A stretch of DNA of 64,000 nucleotides from Dyadobacter alkalitolerans DSM 23607 (GCF_000428845.1 NZ_AUAS01000003.1:248001-312000), one strand, 5' to 3'; positions 36,763 through 46,493 are shown, counted from the stretch's first letter. The notes: generated from the letters alone by a model not told the origin. Made by a program: numbers and translations.

Positions 36763-38028
36763 TTATTGATTGGTCTGAGATGGCATTTGAAGCATAGTTT
36801 CAATGTGTTGCAAGTATTTTAATGCAAGAGATTCCCGGTCGAAGAACTGCCTTGCATATGCATGACCATTGCGCCCATGAAGCTGCGCGAGACCCCGATC
36901 TTCAAGATATATAGAAACCTTTTTCGCAAAATCACCCGGATTTTCTGGTTCAATATAAAGCCCTGCATGCGCATCCTCAATCAGCTGTCTGGACAACCCA
37001 TCGATAGCAAGCAAAACGGGTTTTTGGCAGGCGAAATAATCGAAAGTCTTGTTGCTGTAAACAGTTTTAAAAATTTCGGTTCGTTTCAAAACGGAAGTGC
37101 CCGCGTCGGCCGCGAGGATGTATTTGAAAATGTCCGACTTTGAAACTGTATTGATAAATGTAACATTACCCAGTTTCCTGTGCTTTGCCTGGGCCATCAG
37201 CTTCTCTTTTTCCGGACCGTCGCCAATGAGCAGAAAATGCGTTGCAGTTTCCTTCAAAATTTCAGCCGCGTCGATGAGTTGCATCAAATGATTGGCAATG
37301 CCGTGCGCGCCAACATAAATAATAATGAAACTATGGTCCAACCCAAGCGACTTTCGGAATGCAATCCTGTCAAAATCTGCATCCAGATTATCTAAAAAGG
37401 TAAAATCAGCTGCATTGGGTATGAGCCAGATTTTTTCCGGTTGAACATTCTTTTGATGTATTAAAATGCTTTTGAATGCCGGCGTCAACACGGTAACAGC
37501 TTTTGCGCGATGATACAGAAACTTTTCAAGCCTAAATGCTGCCTTTATCAATGGCTTACTTTGCAAAACACCCGTCTCTACTGCTGACTCTGGCCATAAG
37601 TCCCTGATTTCCAAAATGAACTTAGCTCTTTTAATCCAAGAAACCACCAAACCGGCAATGCCCACAAACAACGGCGGCGATGTGGAAAGCACCACATCAT
37701 ATTTTCCCTTCAAATAAAAAGCTCCACCCCAAATTGCCGAGAAAACAAATGAAAACTGAGCTAAAAGCCTTTCCATAAAGCCATTACCAGCAGACTTGGC
37801 AACATGACAGCGAACAACTTTCACTCCATTTCGATTTGTCTGCATTACAAAACTTTTCTGACCCGGAGAGGACAAATTGCCTTTCATATAATGCGTTGTT
37901 CCAGCCAGAACGGTCACCCTATGCCCCGCTTCGACCCAAATCCGGCTCATCTCGTTCCACCGCGATCCGCCGCCATCATTGTCTTCCAAAAAATATTGGT
38001 GGACTAGGAGAATGTGCATTCGTTTCAT
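36763..38028 (-). CDS. Glycosyltransferase family 4
   Basis: 421 residues. Two Rossmann-like domains: HILLVHQYFLEDNDGGGSRWNEMSRIWVEAGHRVTVLAG near the start, and IIYVGAHGIANHLMQLIDAAEIL near residue 227 with LLIGDGPEKEKL. KTFDYFACQKPVLLAIDG near residue 328 contains the nucleotide-sugar-binding region (an E-x7-E analogue). The probable start is the ATG at 38019 or 38028. It overlaps the lyase gene by about 50 bases, and is the last gene of a three-gene polysaccharide operon with the lyase and bidomain dehydrogenase. Confidence 0.92.
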   Translation of the reverse strand: MKRMHILLVHQYFLEDNDGGGSRWNEMSRIWVEAGHRVTVLAGTTHYMKGNLSSPGQKSFVMQTNRNGVKVVRCHVAKSAGNGFMERLLAQFSFVFSAIWGGAFYLKGKYDVVLSTSPPLFVGIAGLVVSWIKRAKFILEIRDLWPESAVETGVLQSKPLIKAAFRLEKFLYHRAKAVTVLTPAFKSILIHQKNVQPEKIWLIPNAADFTFLDNLDADFDRIAFRKSLGLDHSFIIIYVGAHGIANHLMQLIDAAEILKETATHFLLIGDGPEKEKLMAQAKHRKLGNVTFINTVSKSDIFKYILAADAGTSVLKRTEIFKTVYSNKTFDYFACQKPVLLAIDGLSRQLIEDAHAGLYIEPENPGDFAKKVSIYLEDRGLAQLHGRNGHAYARQFFDRESLALKYLQHIETMLQMPSQTNQ

Positions 38029-39829
38029 AACATCTTTTTTCTGAAATCACCGTCCTCATAAATCCGCTAAACGTCGAAAACACCAACCTTCGACAAACCT
38101 CCTTACTTCCATAAGTGCCGCAATGCCAGCCTTCTGTTTCCTCAGATTCAATGACAGCCCCCTCTTTATCCGAGGAGATCATATGATAATGTTCAAAGAA
38201 ATCCGGGCAAGGATGCCAGATTTGATGCATAGGAAGGGGTTTTGGAGCATTTTCCATCCGGTCTTCAATGATCCATTGCTGCCATTTTTTTGACTTTGTA
38301 ACGCGGCGGTGATGCTTGATGCCTTTGCCCAAATGATAAAAGCCCTCAAATTCCGCCTCAATTTCGAATGCATTAACTCGTTCATTTACAAACCCTGACG
38401 TTTTTGTAATCCAGCCAAACCAAGTAAAACGCGGGCCTTTTTTCATCTGATCAAAATCTCCCAGCATGACCGTATTGTGCGAGGCGCTCCCATTGAAATA
38501 TTTTGTCCATTTATCTTCCGTGTTGTAAGAAAATGAACCCGCGTCGCGCATGATGTTTTTACCATTTGCCCAAATATCCATATGCAGATGATCGGCCTGA
38601 AAAGGGCGGTCTGTGTACGCGCCGCAGCGCAGGAAGGTCAATGTTTTTTGATCGCGGATTAAATAATAACCGCCGTTCTCAAAAGCTGTTATTGACCCAG
38701 GTGTGAAATCAGTATCATTCCCTAAAACCTTGCTAAGCGCGGTTAATTGCGGGCGAAAATCTCGAAAATGGCTGTCTGCAAGCGGGAAAAACAATGCACC
38801 ATCGTTATTGCCATAATTAGGAAGCCATCCGCTCACATCATCCTCGCAGGTCTGCAAAAACCGGAGCGATTTTCGCGCGCGATCGTAAATCACATCATCG
38901 AATTTTTCCCCGTCCGACTCAGCCACTTGTATGGCCAAAGTCAGCAATTGTACGGCCACGCGGTGGTAATTCATTGAGAATTGGAGAAATGTCCCGTCCG
39001 GGTAAATCTGGTAAGCGATTTCTTTTTCAAACCATTTTTTACCGTTGATTTTCCATTTCAGGCTTTCCGGAAACTGAGGAAAAGCGTATCCTATCACATA
39101 CAAAGCCAATGTCTCGGTCAATGCGTGATTATTTCTGACCACATTCCTTGAAAAATGAATATGGTCTGCCACATGCCGCATCTGATCGTAAATGCTTTGC
39201 GTAATCTTTTTGAAAATGTCGGCGGAAAGTGTTTCTGAATTTTTATAGTAATGTAAAGCAGCAGTCCAGTTGAGAACGCGTAACGAAATTTCCTGGCTGC
39301 AAATCCAGTTCGGGCCACGGTTGACAGGATTTTGATCGATCCAGTCTAAAATTAATGCAAAGACGAGTTCAGATTGATCTCTTTGAAAATGATAATCATA
39401 GCGCAGAAGGTCAAACAGGAAGCAGAAACGCGATTTTTCCCAGACATATTTAATGTCCCCTGCCCCTTTTGAAAGCGTTGGAATTGCGCTCCAATGGGTA
39501 TTTTTATTGTATTTAAATCCATTTTCAGGATTTGTATGCCAATTGGGAACTGTGTACCACCGGTTGTGAAAAAAAAGAAAGCGGTTTCGCCGGATATGCT
39601 CAACCCTTTCCTGCAAGCTGGACGACGCTGTGTTTTGTATTAAATCTGTTCTGGCCGGATCAAGTGGAAACTGAATGTTTTGATGAAGCCAATCTTCCTT
39701 TGAAAAATGCGGCAAAGGCCTTTTATAAACCGGAAAGCGAAGCATTAGCAATCCTGTTCCGCGCTGAATTTCGTGCCAAATGCGGCAAAGGATATATCGA
39801 AAGCCCATATTTTTGAAAATCTGAATCAT
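37976..39829 (-). CDS. Heparinase II/III-like alginate lyase family protein
   Basis: 617 residues. The N-terminal (alpha/alpha) toroid includes RDLWP-like HWSAIPTLSKGAGDIKYVWEKSRFCFLFDLLRYDY near residue 95 and HFSRNVVRNNHALTETLALYVIGYAFPQFPESLKW near residue 220. The C-terminal beta domain contains DRPFQADHLHMDIWANGKNIMRDAGSFSYN near residue 415, typical of heparinase II/III. No signal peptide is seen. The 3' end overlaps the glycosyltransferase start by up to 53 bases. In such clusters these enzymes usually shape or recycle exopolysaccharide; the substrate is unknown. Confidence 0.85.
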   Translation of the reverse strand: MIQIFKNMGFRYILCRIWHEIQRGTGLLMLRFPVYKRPLPHFSKEDWLHQNIQFPLDPARTDLIQNTASSSLQERVEHIRRNRFLFFHNRWYTVPNWHTNPENGFKYNKNTHWSAIPTLSKGAGDIKYVWEKSRFCFLFDLLRYDYHFQRDQSELVFALILDWIDQNPVNRGPNWICSQEISLRVLNWTAALHYYKNSETLSADIFKKITQSIYDQMRHVADHIHFSRNVVRNNHALTETLALYVIGYAFPQFPESLKWKINGKKWFEKEIAYQIYPDGTFLQFSMNYHRVAVQLLTLAIQVAESDGEKFDDVIYDRARKSLRFLQTCEDDVSGWLPNYGNNDGALFFPLADSHFRDFRPQLTALSKVLGNDTDFTPGSITAFENGGYYLIRDQKTLTFLRCGAYTDRPFQADHLHMDIWANGKNIMRDAGSFSYNTEDKWTKYFNGSASHNTVMLGDFDQMKKGPRFTWFGWITKTSGFVNERVNAFEIEAEFEGFYHLGKGIKHHRRVTKSKKWQQWIIEDRMENAPKPLPMHQIWHPCPDFFEHYHMISSDKEGAVIESEETEGWHCGTYGSKEVCRRLVFSTFSGFMRTVISEKRCYETNAHSPSPPIFFGRQ

Positions 39830-41937
39830 ATGTTAATCCAGGTTTTCAGTTTCAGACTTTCTAATGCTGCTAATGTGACTTCCGTTGTATTTATGATATC
39901 TTCAAACGGAATCGGTGCTTTTCCTCCATTTTTGATAAAGTCCAGCAGCGTTTTGAATGCCTCTCTATGCCCCTTGTTCTGGCTGGTTTTCAACCTGGAA
40001 AAGTGCTTGAAACCGTAACCGTGCAAGGTTTTGAAATTATCCAGGATTAAAGTGCGTCCGGATGCATGGACCTCAATGCGTTCTTTGGGATAATGGGAAT
40101 GCCCATTTGAAAAATAATGGACGACCCCTGTTGAGCCATTTTCGCATTTGAGCAAAATAGAAGCATTATCCGTCGTTGCGGTCGGGTTTGGCATCATTGC
40201 ATTTGTGCAAACCGACTCAATTCTGCTTCCGGACAGAAATGCAATCAAATCAATAAAATGGCAAGCTTCTCCCAGGATTCGGCCACCCCCGGTTTGTCGA
40301 TCATGTATCCATGCATTTTGTGGGACAAAACCCGCATTAACATTGATAATAATGTTTATCACAGCATCTCCCAGCAAGCTTTTCATCTGCTGTACATGCG
40401 GTGAAAAGCGCCGGTTAAACCCGACTGTAACTGATACATTCGCTGGATTTTCATTTTGAAAAGCGTCGATAAACGCGCTCAATTCATCTTCGAAAATAGC
40501 CAGAGGCTTTTCGACAAAAACATGCTTTCCGGCTTTTACAGCATCACAAGCCATTTGCGCGTGCAGGTTATGCCGCGTTGTAATCATCACCAGATCCACT
40601 TCCGGATCACCGAGGACATCCTGATAATCCGTTCCGCAACATGCAATGTTGTATTTACGAGCCAGATCGGCCGCCGATAATCCGTTTGCGCTGACAATGT
40701 GCTTGATCGACGCATTTTTCAATAGCGGAAGCAATGTTGCGGACGTGTAATGCCCGGCACCTATAATGCCGATGACCCCATCATTTCCCGAAAAATTTTG
40801 CCTGAATAACTGAATTGATCTTTTTGACGAGCATGTTTCAGGATAATCCAGGATCACCGCAATGCTTTTTCGAGCATCCAGATTTGCATAGGCACTCTTA
40901 AAATCGTTTAGCGGGAAATTTCCACCAATCAAATAGGAAGGATCGAACGAGCCGTTCGACATCAAATGAAGCACCGCCTGAAAATTGCGGTTCTCTGTCC
41001 AGCGGACATAAGCGTGCGGATAATCATTTCCATTTTGCTCATATTCAGTATCATAGCGACCTGGCCCGTAGGAGCAAGAAACCTGGAATGTCAATTCTTT
41101 TTCGTAAAAATCCGAACGGTTGATCCGGAGATCAGCCGTTCCGATCAAGACAATTTTACCTCGTTTCCGAGATATTCGTGCAGCCTGCGATAAAATTTGA
41201 TCAGACTGGGAAGCGGTGGCAATGATGACTGCATCTGCCCCAAAGCCATTTGTGAGATTATTAATGTAATCTTCAGCACGCTGCACATTTGGGTTAATGG
41301 CTATAAAACCTCTTGAAACAGTTACTTTGAGCCTTTCCTCGTTCGTCTCAATGCCAATCACATTGCACCCGCTGATTTTCAGCATTTCGGCGGTCAGCAA
41401 GCCAATAAGTCCCAGCCCGATCACAACAACAGTCTCTCCTAGGGAAGGCGACACGAGTCTGACCGCATTCAGTCCAATGGACGTCATTACAGTAAAAACT
41501 GCCTGATCATCAGCAACATTCGCAGGAATTTTCGCAAGTAGATTTCTTGGAATGCAAACCATTTCTGCATGCGGCCCGTTGCTCACAACCCGGTCTCCGA
41601 TTTGAATGTCCTGTACGCCTTCGCCTATTTCCAAAACATGGCCCACATTGCAGTAACCCAGTGAAATGGGCTGATCGAGCCTGTTAGATATGCTTTTGAT
41701 TGTAGAGATCAAGCCATCGGATCTTATTTTCTGGATGGCGAGCAGGAATTTGTCAGGCTGTAATTTTGCCTTTTGAAATGGATTTGCTTTTGAGAAACGG
41801 ATCAATGCGCGCTCGGTTCCTGCTGAGATCAGGCTTTTGTGCGTTTGGATCAGCACATAACCGGGCTGGACAATCGGAGGTGGGACTTCCTGCAACGAAG
41901 TTTCCCCCGTTCGCAGGTTTTGCGTAAGCTGCTTCAT
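39826..41937 (-). CDS. Bidomain oxidoreductase: zinc-type alcohol dehydrogenase fused to Gfo/Idh/MocA
   Basis: 703 residues. The N-terminal half is an MDR dehydrogenase: ISAGTERALIRF near residue 37, ISLGYCNVGHVLEIGEGV, and the Rossmann core VVVIGLGLIGLLTAEML near residue 168. The second half starts with VIGIIGAGHYTSATLLPLL near residue 385 and has HVFVEKPLAIF with the EKP motif of Gfo/Idh/MocA. This two-domain arrangement is found in exopolysaccharide and O-antigen loci. It overlaps the lyase gene by 4 bases (ATGA). Confidence 0.9.
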   Translation of the reverse strand: MKQLTQNLRTGETSLQEVPPPIVQPGYVLIQTHKSLISAGTERALIRFSKANPFQKAKLQPDKFLLAIQKIRSDGLISTIKSISNRLDQPISLGYCNVGHVLEIGEGVQDIQIGDRVVSNGPHAEMVCIPRNLLAKIPANVADDQAVFTVMTSIGLNAVRLVSPSLGETVVVIGLGLIGLLTAEMLKISGCNVIGIETNEERLKVTVSRGFIAINPNVQRAEDYINNLTNGFGADAVIIATASQSDQILSQAARISRKRGKIVLIGTADLRINRSDFYEKELTFQVSCSYGPGRYDTEYEQNGNDYPHAYVRWTENRNFQAVLHLMSNGSFDPSYLIGGNFPLNDFKSAYANLDARKSIAVILDYPETCSSKRSIQLFRQNFSGNDGVIGIIGAGHYTSATLLPLLKNASIKHIVSANGLSAADLARKYNIACCGTDYQDVLGDPEVDLVMITTRHNLHAQMACDAVKAGKHVFVEKPLAIFEDELSAFIDAFQNENPANVSVTVGFNRRFSPHVQQMKSLLGDAVINIIINVNAGFVPQNAWIHDRQTGGGRILGEACHFIDLIAFLSGSRIESVCTNAMMPNPTATTDNASILLKCENGSTGVVHYFSNGHSHYPKERIEVHASGRTLILDNFKTLHGYGFKHFSRLKTSQNKGHREAFKTLLDFIKNGGKAPIPFEDIINTTEVTLAALESLKLKTWINI

Positions 41938-42052
41938 GAAATATAGTGTGTTATTGAGTGCCGGAAATTACAATGTTAAATGCAATAACAAAATTTTAAT
42001 ATTTTTGATAATTGCAATTCAAGTAAAAAAGTAAATCCAGCTTAATTAAAGC

Positions 42053-43210
42053 ATGAAAAAACTGAATATTGGAATCGTAGGTTATAAGTTTATGGGCCGC
42101 GCGCACAGCAACGCCTGGAAAAAAGCACCGCAATTTTTTGACATGCCCGCAACACCCGTGTTGAAAGCAGCCTGCGGCAGACATGAAGGTTCACTCAAAG
42201 AATTTGCCGAAAAATGGGGCTGGGAAGAAACAGAAACAGACTGGAAAAAGCTCGTTTCCAGACCTGATATTGACATTATTGACGTTGCATTGCCTCAACA
42301 ACTCCATTATGAAGTTGCCCTTGAGGCTGCGAAAGAAGGCAAACATATATTTTGCGAAAAACCGCTTTCCATGAACAGCAGGCAAGCAGAGGAAATGCTG
42401 AAAGCCTGTGAGGATAACAATGTCAAGCATTATCTCAACCACAATTACAGGAGGACACCGGCGGTTTCATTTGCCAAAAAGATGATTGAAGACGGCAAAA
42501 TCGGCCGCATTTTCCATTGGCGCTGTGCCTATCAGCAAGACTGGATCATCGACCCCAACTTCCCGCTGACCTGGCAGTTACAAAAACAATATGCACAGGC
42601 CGGCCCGCAATGGGACCTCAATTCGCACGCCGTTGACCTCGCACATTATCTGGTAGGCGACATTGCGAGCGTTTCATCATTGACTACCAATTTTATCAAA
42701 AACCGGCCTGTCGTAGCGGATGGCGGAACAACCGGAAATCTGACGGCAGGCGAAGTCGGCACCGAAATGGGCGAAGTAACCGTGGAAGACGCTGCATTGA
42801 TGATGGTCATGTTTAAAAACGGCGCAATAGGCTCATTTGAAGCCACGCGTTTTGCCGCAGGCCGGAAAAACAGGCTTACTTTCGAAATCTACGGAAGCAA
42901 GGGCAGTCTCTGTTTCGATCTGGAAAGGATGAACGAGCTGCAATATTTTTCGCGGGAAGATGAAAGCGGGCAGCAAGGTTTCCGGACCATTCTGGCAACC
43001 GAGGCAGCGCATCCTTATGCCGGAAACTGGTGGCCAGCCGGGCACATTATCGGCTACGAACATTCATTTGTGCACGCTGTTGTGGATTTTGTAGCGGCCA
43101 TTGAAAATGATACGGCGATCAAGCCTGATTTTTCTGACGGATTAAAAATCATTCAAGTTTTGGAAGCTGGCCTGGAATCGGCAGCATCCAAGCGCCAGGT
43201 TGATCTGTAG
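42053..43210 (+). CDS. Gfo/Idh/MocA family oxidoreductase
   Basis: 385 residues. NAD-binding start IGIVGYKFMGRAHSNAWKKAPQFF, the catalytic EKP motif HIFCEKPLSMNSRQAE near residue 103, and WDLNSHAVDLAHYLVGDIASV near residue 185 with the conserved D/H pair. It is cytoplasmic and lacks a signal peptide. It is divergent from the polysaccharide operon and resembles sugar dehydrogenases acting on myo-inositol or glucose derivatives. Substrate unknown. Confidence 0.93.
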   Translation: MKKLNIGIVGYKFMGRAHSNAWKKAPQFFDMPATPVLKAACGRHEGSLKEFAEKWGWEETETDWKKLVSRPDIDIIDVALPQQLHYEVALEAAKEGKHIFCEKPLSMNSRQAEEMLKACEDNNVKHYLNHNYRRTPAVSFAKKMIEDGKIGRIFHWRCAYQQDWIIDPNFPLTWQLQKQYAQAGPQWDLNSHAVDLAHYLVGDIASVSSLTTNFIKNRPVVADGGTTGNLTAGEVGTEMGEVTVEDAALMMVMFKNGAIGSFEATRFAAGRKNRLTFEIYGSKGSLCFDLERMNELQYFSREDESGQQGFRTILATEAAHPYAGNWWPAGHIIGYEHSFVHAVVDFVAAIENDTAIKPDFSDGLKIIQVLEAGLESAASKRQVDL

Positions 43211-43280
43211 GCAATTATTTCTACCTTCCGTTCTATTAAATGCTAAGTGATGGCATTCATTATAAAACGGAATTGCGTAT

Positions 43281-43322
43281 AAAAGAAAAAGAGCACCGAT
43301 TTCTCGATGCTCTTTTTCTTTT
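43281..43322. terminator. Bidirectional terminator between Gfo/Idh gene and tRNA-Val
   Basis: AAAAGAAAAAGAGCA (43281-43295) pairs with TGCTCTTTTTCTTTT near 43308-43322; the inner CGA/TCG extends the stem after one mismatch. It can terminate the Gfo/Idh transcript (plus) and the tRNA (minus). Confidence 0.85.
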
Positions 43323-43324
43323 CG

Positions 43325-43399
43325 TGGGAGTTGAGGGATTCGAACCCCCGACCCTCTGCTTGTAAGGCAGATGCTCTGAACCAACTGAGCTAAACTCCC
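43325..43399 (-). tRNA. tRNA-Val (anticodon TAC)
   Basis: On the minus strand a full cloverleaf folds: acceptor GGGAGTT with AACTCCC, D-arm GCTC/GAGC, anticodon stem TCTGC/GCAGA with loop CTTACAA, so the anticodon is TAC (reads GTA, valine), T-arm GGGGG/CCCTC with TTCGAAT, discriminator A. Length 75 bases. CCA is not encoded. Confidence 0.97.
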
Positions 43400-43509
43400 T
43401 TTTCCCCGTCGTTTGGGAGTGCAAATATGTAGGACGAAAATCTTCTCTGCAACTTTTTTGATAAAAAAAATTTAAAAAAATTGCAATTCATTGAAGATCA
43501 ATGCCCATT

Positions 43510-44238
43510 TTATTCAAAATTTAAATACAATGTTACTGTGTGCGTGGACAATTTATTGATTCCCGTCCCTAATGAATTTTTGGATGGATTGAAAACATTG
43601 GTTAACCCGTGGGAAAAGCGCAATTCTGGCGCGAATTTGAAAAATTCGAAAAACTGCTCGTAGCCAATGCCGTAGTCAAGCGAGAAATCGCTTGATTTTG
43701 TGTCCAGCTGGCCCCCGCCCCGGTTTCGTTTTACATTGGTTTCCAAGCCCAAAGTAAAGCCGGCAAGCATATACATTCTGGAATTTACCCTGCGTAAGGA
43801 TTTGTATTTTAACAACAAAGGAATCTCAATCCACGTCGATTCACGCTTTTCAGTCTTTTCGATGCCATTAGGATAGCTGTATTTGACATTCCGGTCGTAA
43901 AGGGAGACCGAGGGCGTGGTGCGGATGTCGAAATGGTCCGTCAGAAATGCATTGACGATAAAGCCCATGCGGAATGCCGCGTTGGTCGGGGACTGGATTA
44001 CGAATGCGGAGTCTTTGGAGACAAAATCGTTGCTGTGCTTGATATTGAAGCGGGTGAATGGCACGCCGAAAAGGATACCATAATGTATAGGCTTGTCATC
44101 ATAAAATTCCAAATGACGGCGCCTGTACCCTATTCCCTGTGATTTCACTTCCTGAGCCGCCATCAGCAGCAAAAGAATGCCTAATATTATTTTTGCCCTA
44201 TGTAAATCGAACAAATCCCGAAGGTAAGTGTAATGCAT
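43510..44238 (-). CDS. PorT-like outer-membrane beta-barrel protein
   Basis: 242 residues. Signal peptide (IILGILLLLMAAQEVKSQ), then beta-barrel sequence: HLEFYDDKPIHYGILFGVPFTRFNIKHS, RMGFIVNAFLTDHFDIRTTPSVSLYDRNVKY, WIEIPLLLKYKSLRRVNSRMYMLAGF, ending in the aromatic ...YLNFE. This is the PorT family associated with the type IX secretion system. The gene overlaps the end of ubiE by about 52 bases, and porT next to ubiE is a common Bacteroidota arrangement. Confidence 0.85.
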   Translation of the reverse strand: MHYTYLRDLFDLHRAKIILGILLLLMAAQEVKSQGIGYRRRHLEFYDDKPIHYGILFGVPFTRFNIKHSNDFVSKDSAFVIQSPTNAAFRMGFIVNAFLTDHFDIRTTPSVSLYDRNVKYSYPNGIEKTEKRESTWIEIPLLLKYKSLRRVNSRMYMLAGFTLGLETNVKRNRGGGQLDTKSSDFSLDYGIGYEQFFEFFKFAPELRFSHGLTNVFNPSKNSLGTGINKLSTHTVTLYLNFE

Positions 44239-44909
44239 TTGGTATTGATAAAACCTGCTTTTTTATAGATTTCAAGAAAAGCTTCTCCATCCGGAAACGC
44301 CTGAACAGACTCGGGCAGATATGTATACGCCGAACTGTCTTTGGAAACGCTTTTACCGATCAATGGCAATATATATTTGAAATAAAAATTATAAAACTGC
44401 TTGAAAGGAAAGGCGCGCGGCTTGGAAAATTCAACCACCACACAAGTTCCGTTTGGCTTCATCACGCGGTTCATCTCGCTCAGTCCCACCAGCAAATTCT
44501 GGAAATTGCGTACTCCAAACGAAACGATGATTGCATCGAAATAATTGCTCTCGAAAGACAAGTTTTCGGAATCGCCGCTTTGTAATGTAATGATGTCCTG
44601 CTTCCCGAGTTTGGCGATTTTTTCCCGGCCAACAGCCAGCATTCCTTCCGAAATATCAACGCCTATGATCTTTTCGGGCTTCAATGCCAATGCTTCTATG
44701 GCGAAATCGCCGGTGCCCGTTGCAATGTCCAAAATCACTTTCGGCGCCTGTTTTTTGAGCAGCTTAATAGCCCTTTTACGCCAATAAATGTCCACTCCCG
44801 CGCTAAGCAGATGGTTCAACAGATCGTATTTTGGTGAAATATTGTCAAACATTTCGGCCACTTGCTCCCTCTTGCTGCCCTCTTTGTCCTTATATGGTAC
44901 TACACTCAT
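44187..44909 (-). CDS. ubiE: Demethylmenaquinone / UbiE-family methyltransferase
   Basis: 240 residues from the ATG at 44909 (an upstream TTG would add 8). SAM-binding: VILDIATGTGDFAIEAL near residue 56, IIGVDISEGMLAVGREKI, then DAIIVSFGVRNFQNLLVGLSEMNRVMKPNGTCVVVEFSKPRAFPFKQFYNFYFKYILPLIG, the UbiE/MenG signature. As no ubiquinone pathway is seen and the phylum uses menaquinone, the likely role is the final methylation of menaquinone. Confidence 0.94.
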   Translation of the reverse strand: MSVVPYKDKEGSKREQVAEMFDNISPKYDLLNHLLSAGVDIYWRKRAIKLLKKQAPKVILDIATGTGDFAIEALALKPEKIIGVDISEGMLAVGREKIAKLGKQDIITLQSGDSENLSFESNYFDAIIVSFGVRNFQNLLVGLSEMNRVMKPNGTCVVVEFSKPRAFPFKQFYNFYFKYILPLIGKSVSKDSSAYTYLPESVQAFPDGEAFLEIYKKAGFINTKCITLTFGICSIYIGQK

Positions 44910-45070
44910 TTCGCTCTGCTGTTGATATAACAATTAAACAAAACTAACAGATAAATGTCGTTATTCTGACTGCCTGAATGAGGTTATTCAAATGCCATAG
45001 TGACCGAAACCAAAAACCTGCGTCTAAACGGAGAATCAACTCAGGACTAATGGTTAATCGGTTGTCAATC

Positions 45071-45853
45071 ATGCATCAATATTTACTCGCCGCCCTGCTG
45101 CTAACGGCCACAATAGCGGCAAAAGCGCAAACCCGGCGCGTGGCTTCGTCCAACGGCATCAGCCAGAAAAAAACTTATGACAGACATGATTATCAACCTC
45201 TTACATTGAGTTGTAACGCCGGATTAACACAGTTTTTTGGTGAAATGAATGAGCAGGATATGCGTGGCATTTCGGGATTTGGTTTTGGCAGGGCTCTTAA
45301 CAAACAATTTTCCCTGCATCTTGATTACCATTCAGGCAAGCTGGGCGGTCAGAACACGGATTTTTTTAATTCCTGGTTTGTCAATGCTTTTAATAGTGTG
45401 GAAGTATTCGTAAAATGGAATTTGACGGAACAATTCAGCCATTTTGAGCCGGGCAATGCTGACTTCAGCATTTATGGAGGGTTTGGTCTTATTCATTTTA
45501 ATGCCAATGCTTTTGGTTTGGACAACAATCAATTGCTCCGGTTTACCAATAGCAAACTAAGCGCACGCAATCCGTATTTCCTGCGATGGGGACGGCCCAA
45601 AAGCCTTCGTAACATTAAAAAAACGCGTGAAGGGATGCTGCCAGTAGGCACTTCTATAGATTACAAATTGTTTCAACATTGGAAGATCGGCATCGATTAT
45701 CGTTTTTATTTTGTGAGGACAGATAAGCTCGATGCAACTTCCGGCATGCGGCTGATCAATGCGGAGGAAAGTGAATCATATAGTGATACACCCAATGATA
45801 AATTCAGTTTTATTGCCGTAACATTGGCCTATCGTTTTAAATTATCCCACTAG
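45071..45853 (+). CDS. Outer-membrane beta-barrel protein of unknown function
   Basis: 260 residues from the ATG at 45071, where the signal peptide (MHQYLLAALLLTATIAAKAQ) begins; longer upstream reading is unlikely. The mature part alternates hydrophobic and polar residues, as in small outer-membrane barrels (LSCNAGLTQFFGEMNE, FSLHLDYHSGKLGG, WKIGIDYRFYFVRTDKL), and ends FIAVTLAYRFKLSH. Not clearly a known family. It is 12 bases before the PD-(D/E)XK-like gene and may be co-transcribed. Confidence 0.78.
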   Translation: MHQYLLAALLLTATIAAKAQTRRVASSNGISQKKTYDRHDYQPLTLSCNAGLTQFFGEMNEQDMRGISGFGFGRALNKQFSLHLDYHSGKLGGQNTDFFNSWFVNAFNSVEVFVKWNLTEQFSHFEPGNADFSIYGGFGLIHFNANAFGLDNNQLLRFTNSKLSARNPYFLRWGRPKSLRNIKKTREGMLPVGTSIDYKLFQHWKIGIDYRFYFVRTDKLDATSGMRLINAEESESYSDTPNDKFSFIAVTLAYRFKLSH

Positions 45854-45865
45854 CAGAAGTCCATA

Positions 45866-46447
45866 ATGTTCTCAAACGCTGTCAAATACAAACTTTATCC
45901 TACGTTACTTAACCGGTTCGACCGATTCGAAAAGGGCTACATCACTGAAACGGAACTTCTTAATAGTGTGAACCGCCTGCCAGTCCCGCAAACGGAAGCA
46001 CAGCGGAAAGGCGTTTCATTTGAGGAAGCGGTAATCAAAGGCATTGACGAGGAGGAATTTGACCCTGAAATCCTTTCGCGCGTGCGCACGCTCCTGCCTC
46101 GCCCGATGCTGAAAACGCAGGTGTATTGCGAATATCAGGTCGAAGATGTGCTGCTTTATGGCTATGTGGATGTGCTTGGCAAGATGGTTGCCGTCGACAT
46201 CAAAACAACAAGTAACTATCAGCCAGGATGTTATGCAGTAAGCCACCAGAATTTTTATCTTCCTGCATTGCGAGGCAAAGGAATCCGCAGCCTGAAATAC
46301 GTGATTACGGATTTCAAAGATGTGTATCAGGAAGAATATGACCATTCAATAGATTTTTCAGCTCAAATGCTGCAAATCAAGTCCTTCTGTGAGTTTTTGG
46401 AAATGCACCGGGGCGAAATTACGGATTTGAGGATTTTTGGAAATTGA
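45866..46447 (+). CDS. PD-(D/E)XK-nuclease-like protein
   Basis: 193 residues. The core LLYGYVDVLGKMVAVDIKTTSNYQPG near residue 90 contains G-x-V-D followed by V-D-I-K, the order expected in PD-(D/E)XK nuclease folds, then HQNFYLPALRGKGIRSLKYVITDFKDVY. There is an upstream glutamate-rich stretch that may supply the first active-site residue. Small stand-alone proteins of this type are widespread in Bacteroidota, many of them probable nucleases. Assignment rests on this motif only. Confidence 0.6.
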   Translation: MFSNAVKYKLYPTLLNRFDRFEKGYITETELLNSVNRLPVPQTEAQRKGVSFEEAVIKGIDEEEFDPEILSRVRTLLPRPMLKTQVYCEYQVEDVLLYGYVDVLGKMVAVDIKTTSNYQPGCYAVSHQNFYLPALRGKGIRSLKYVITDFKDVYQEEYDHSIDFSAQMLQIKSFCEFLEMHRGEITDLRIFGN

Positions 46448-46493
46448 ATTTTCTTACAAGTCTTCTTGGTCACATATGCAGGCAATAGGCGCA

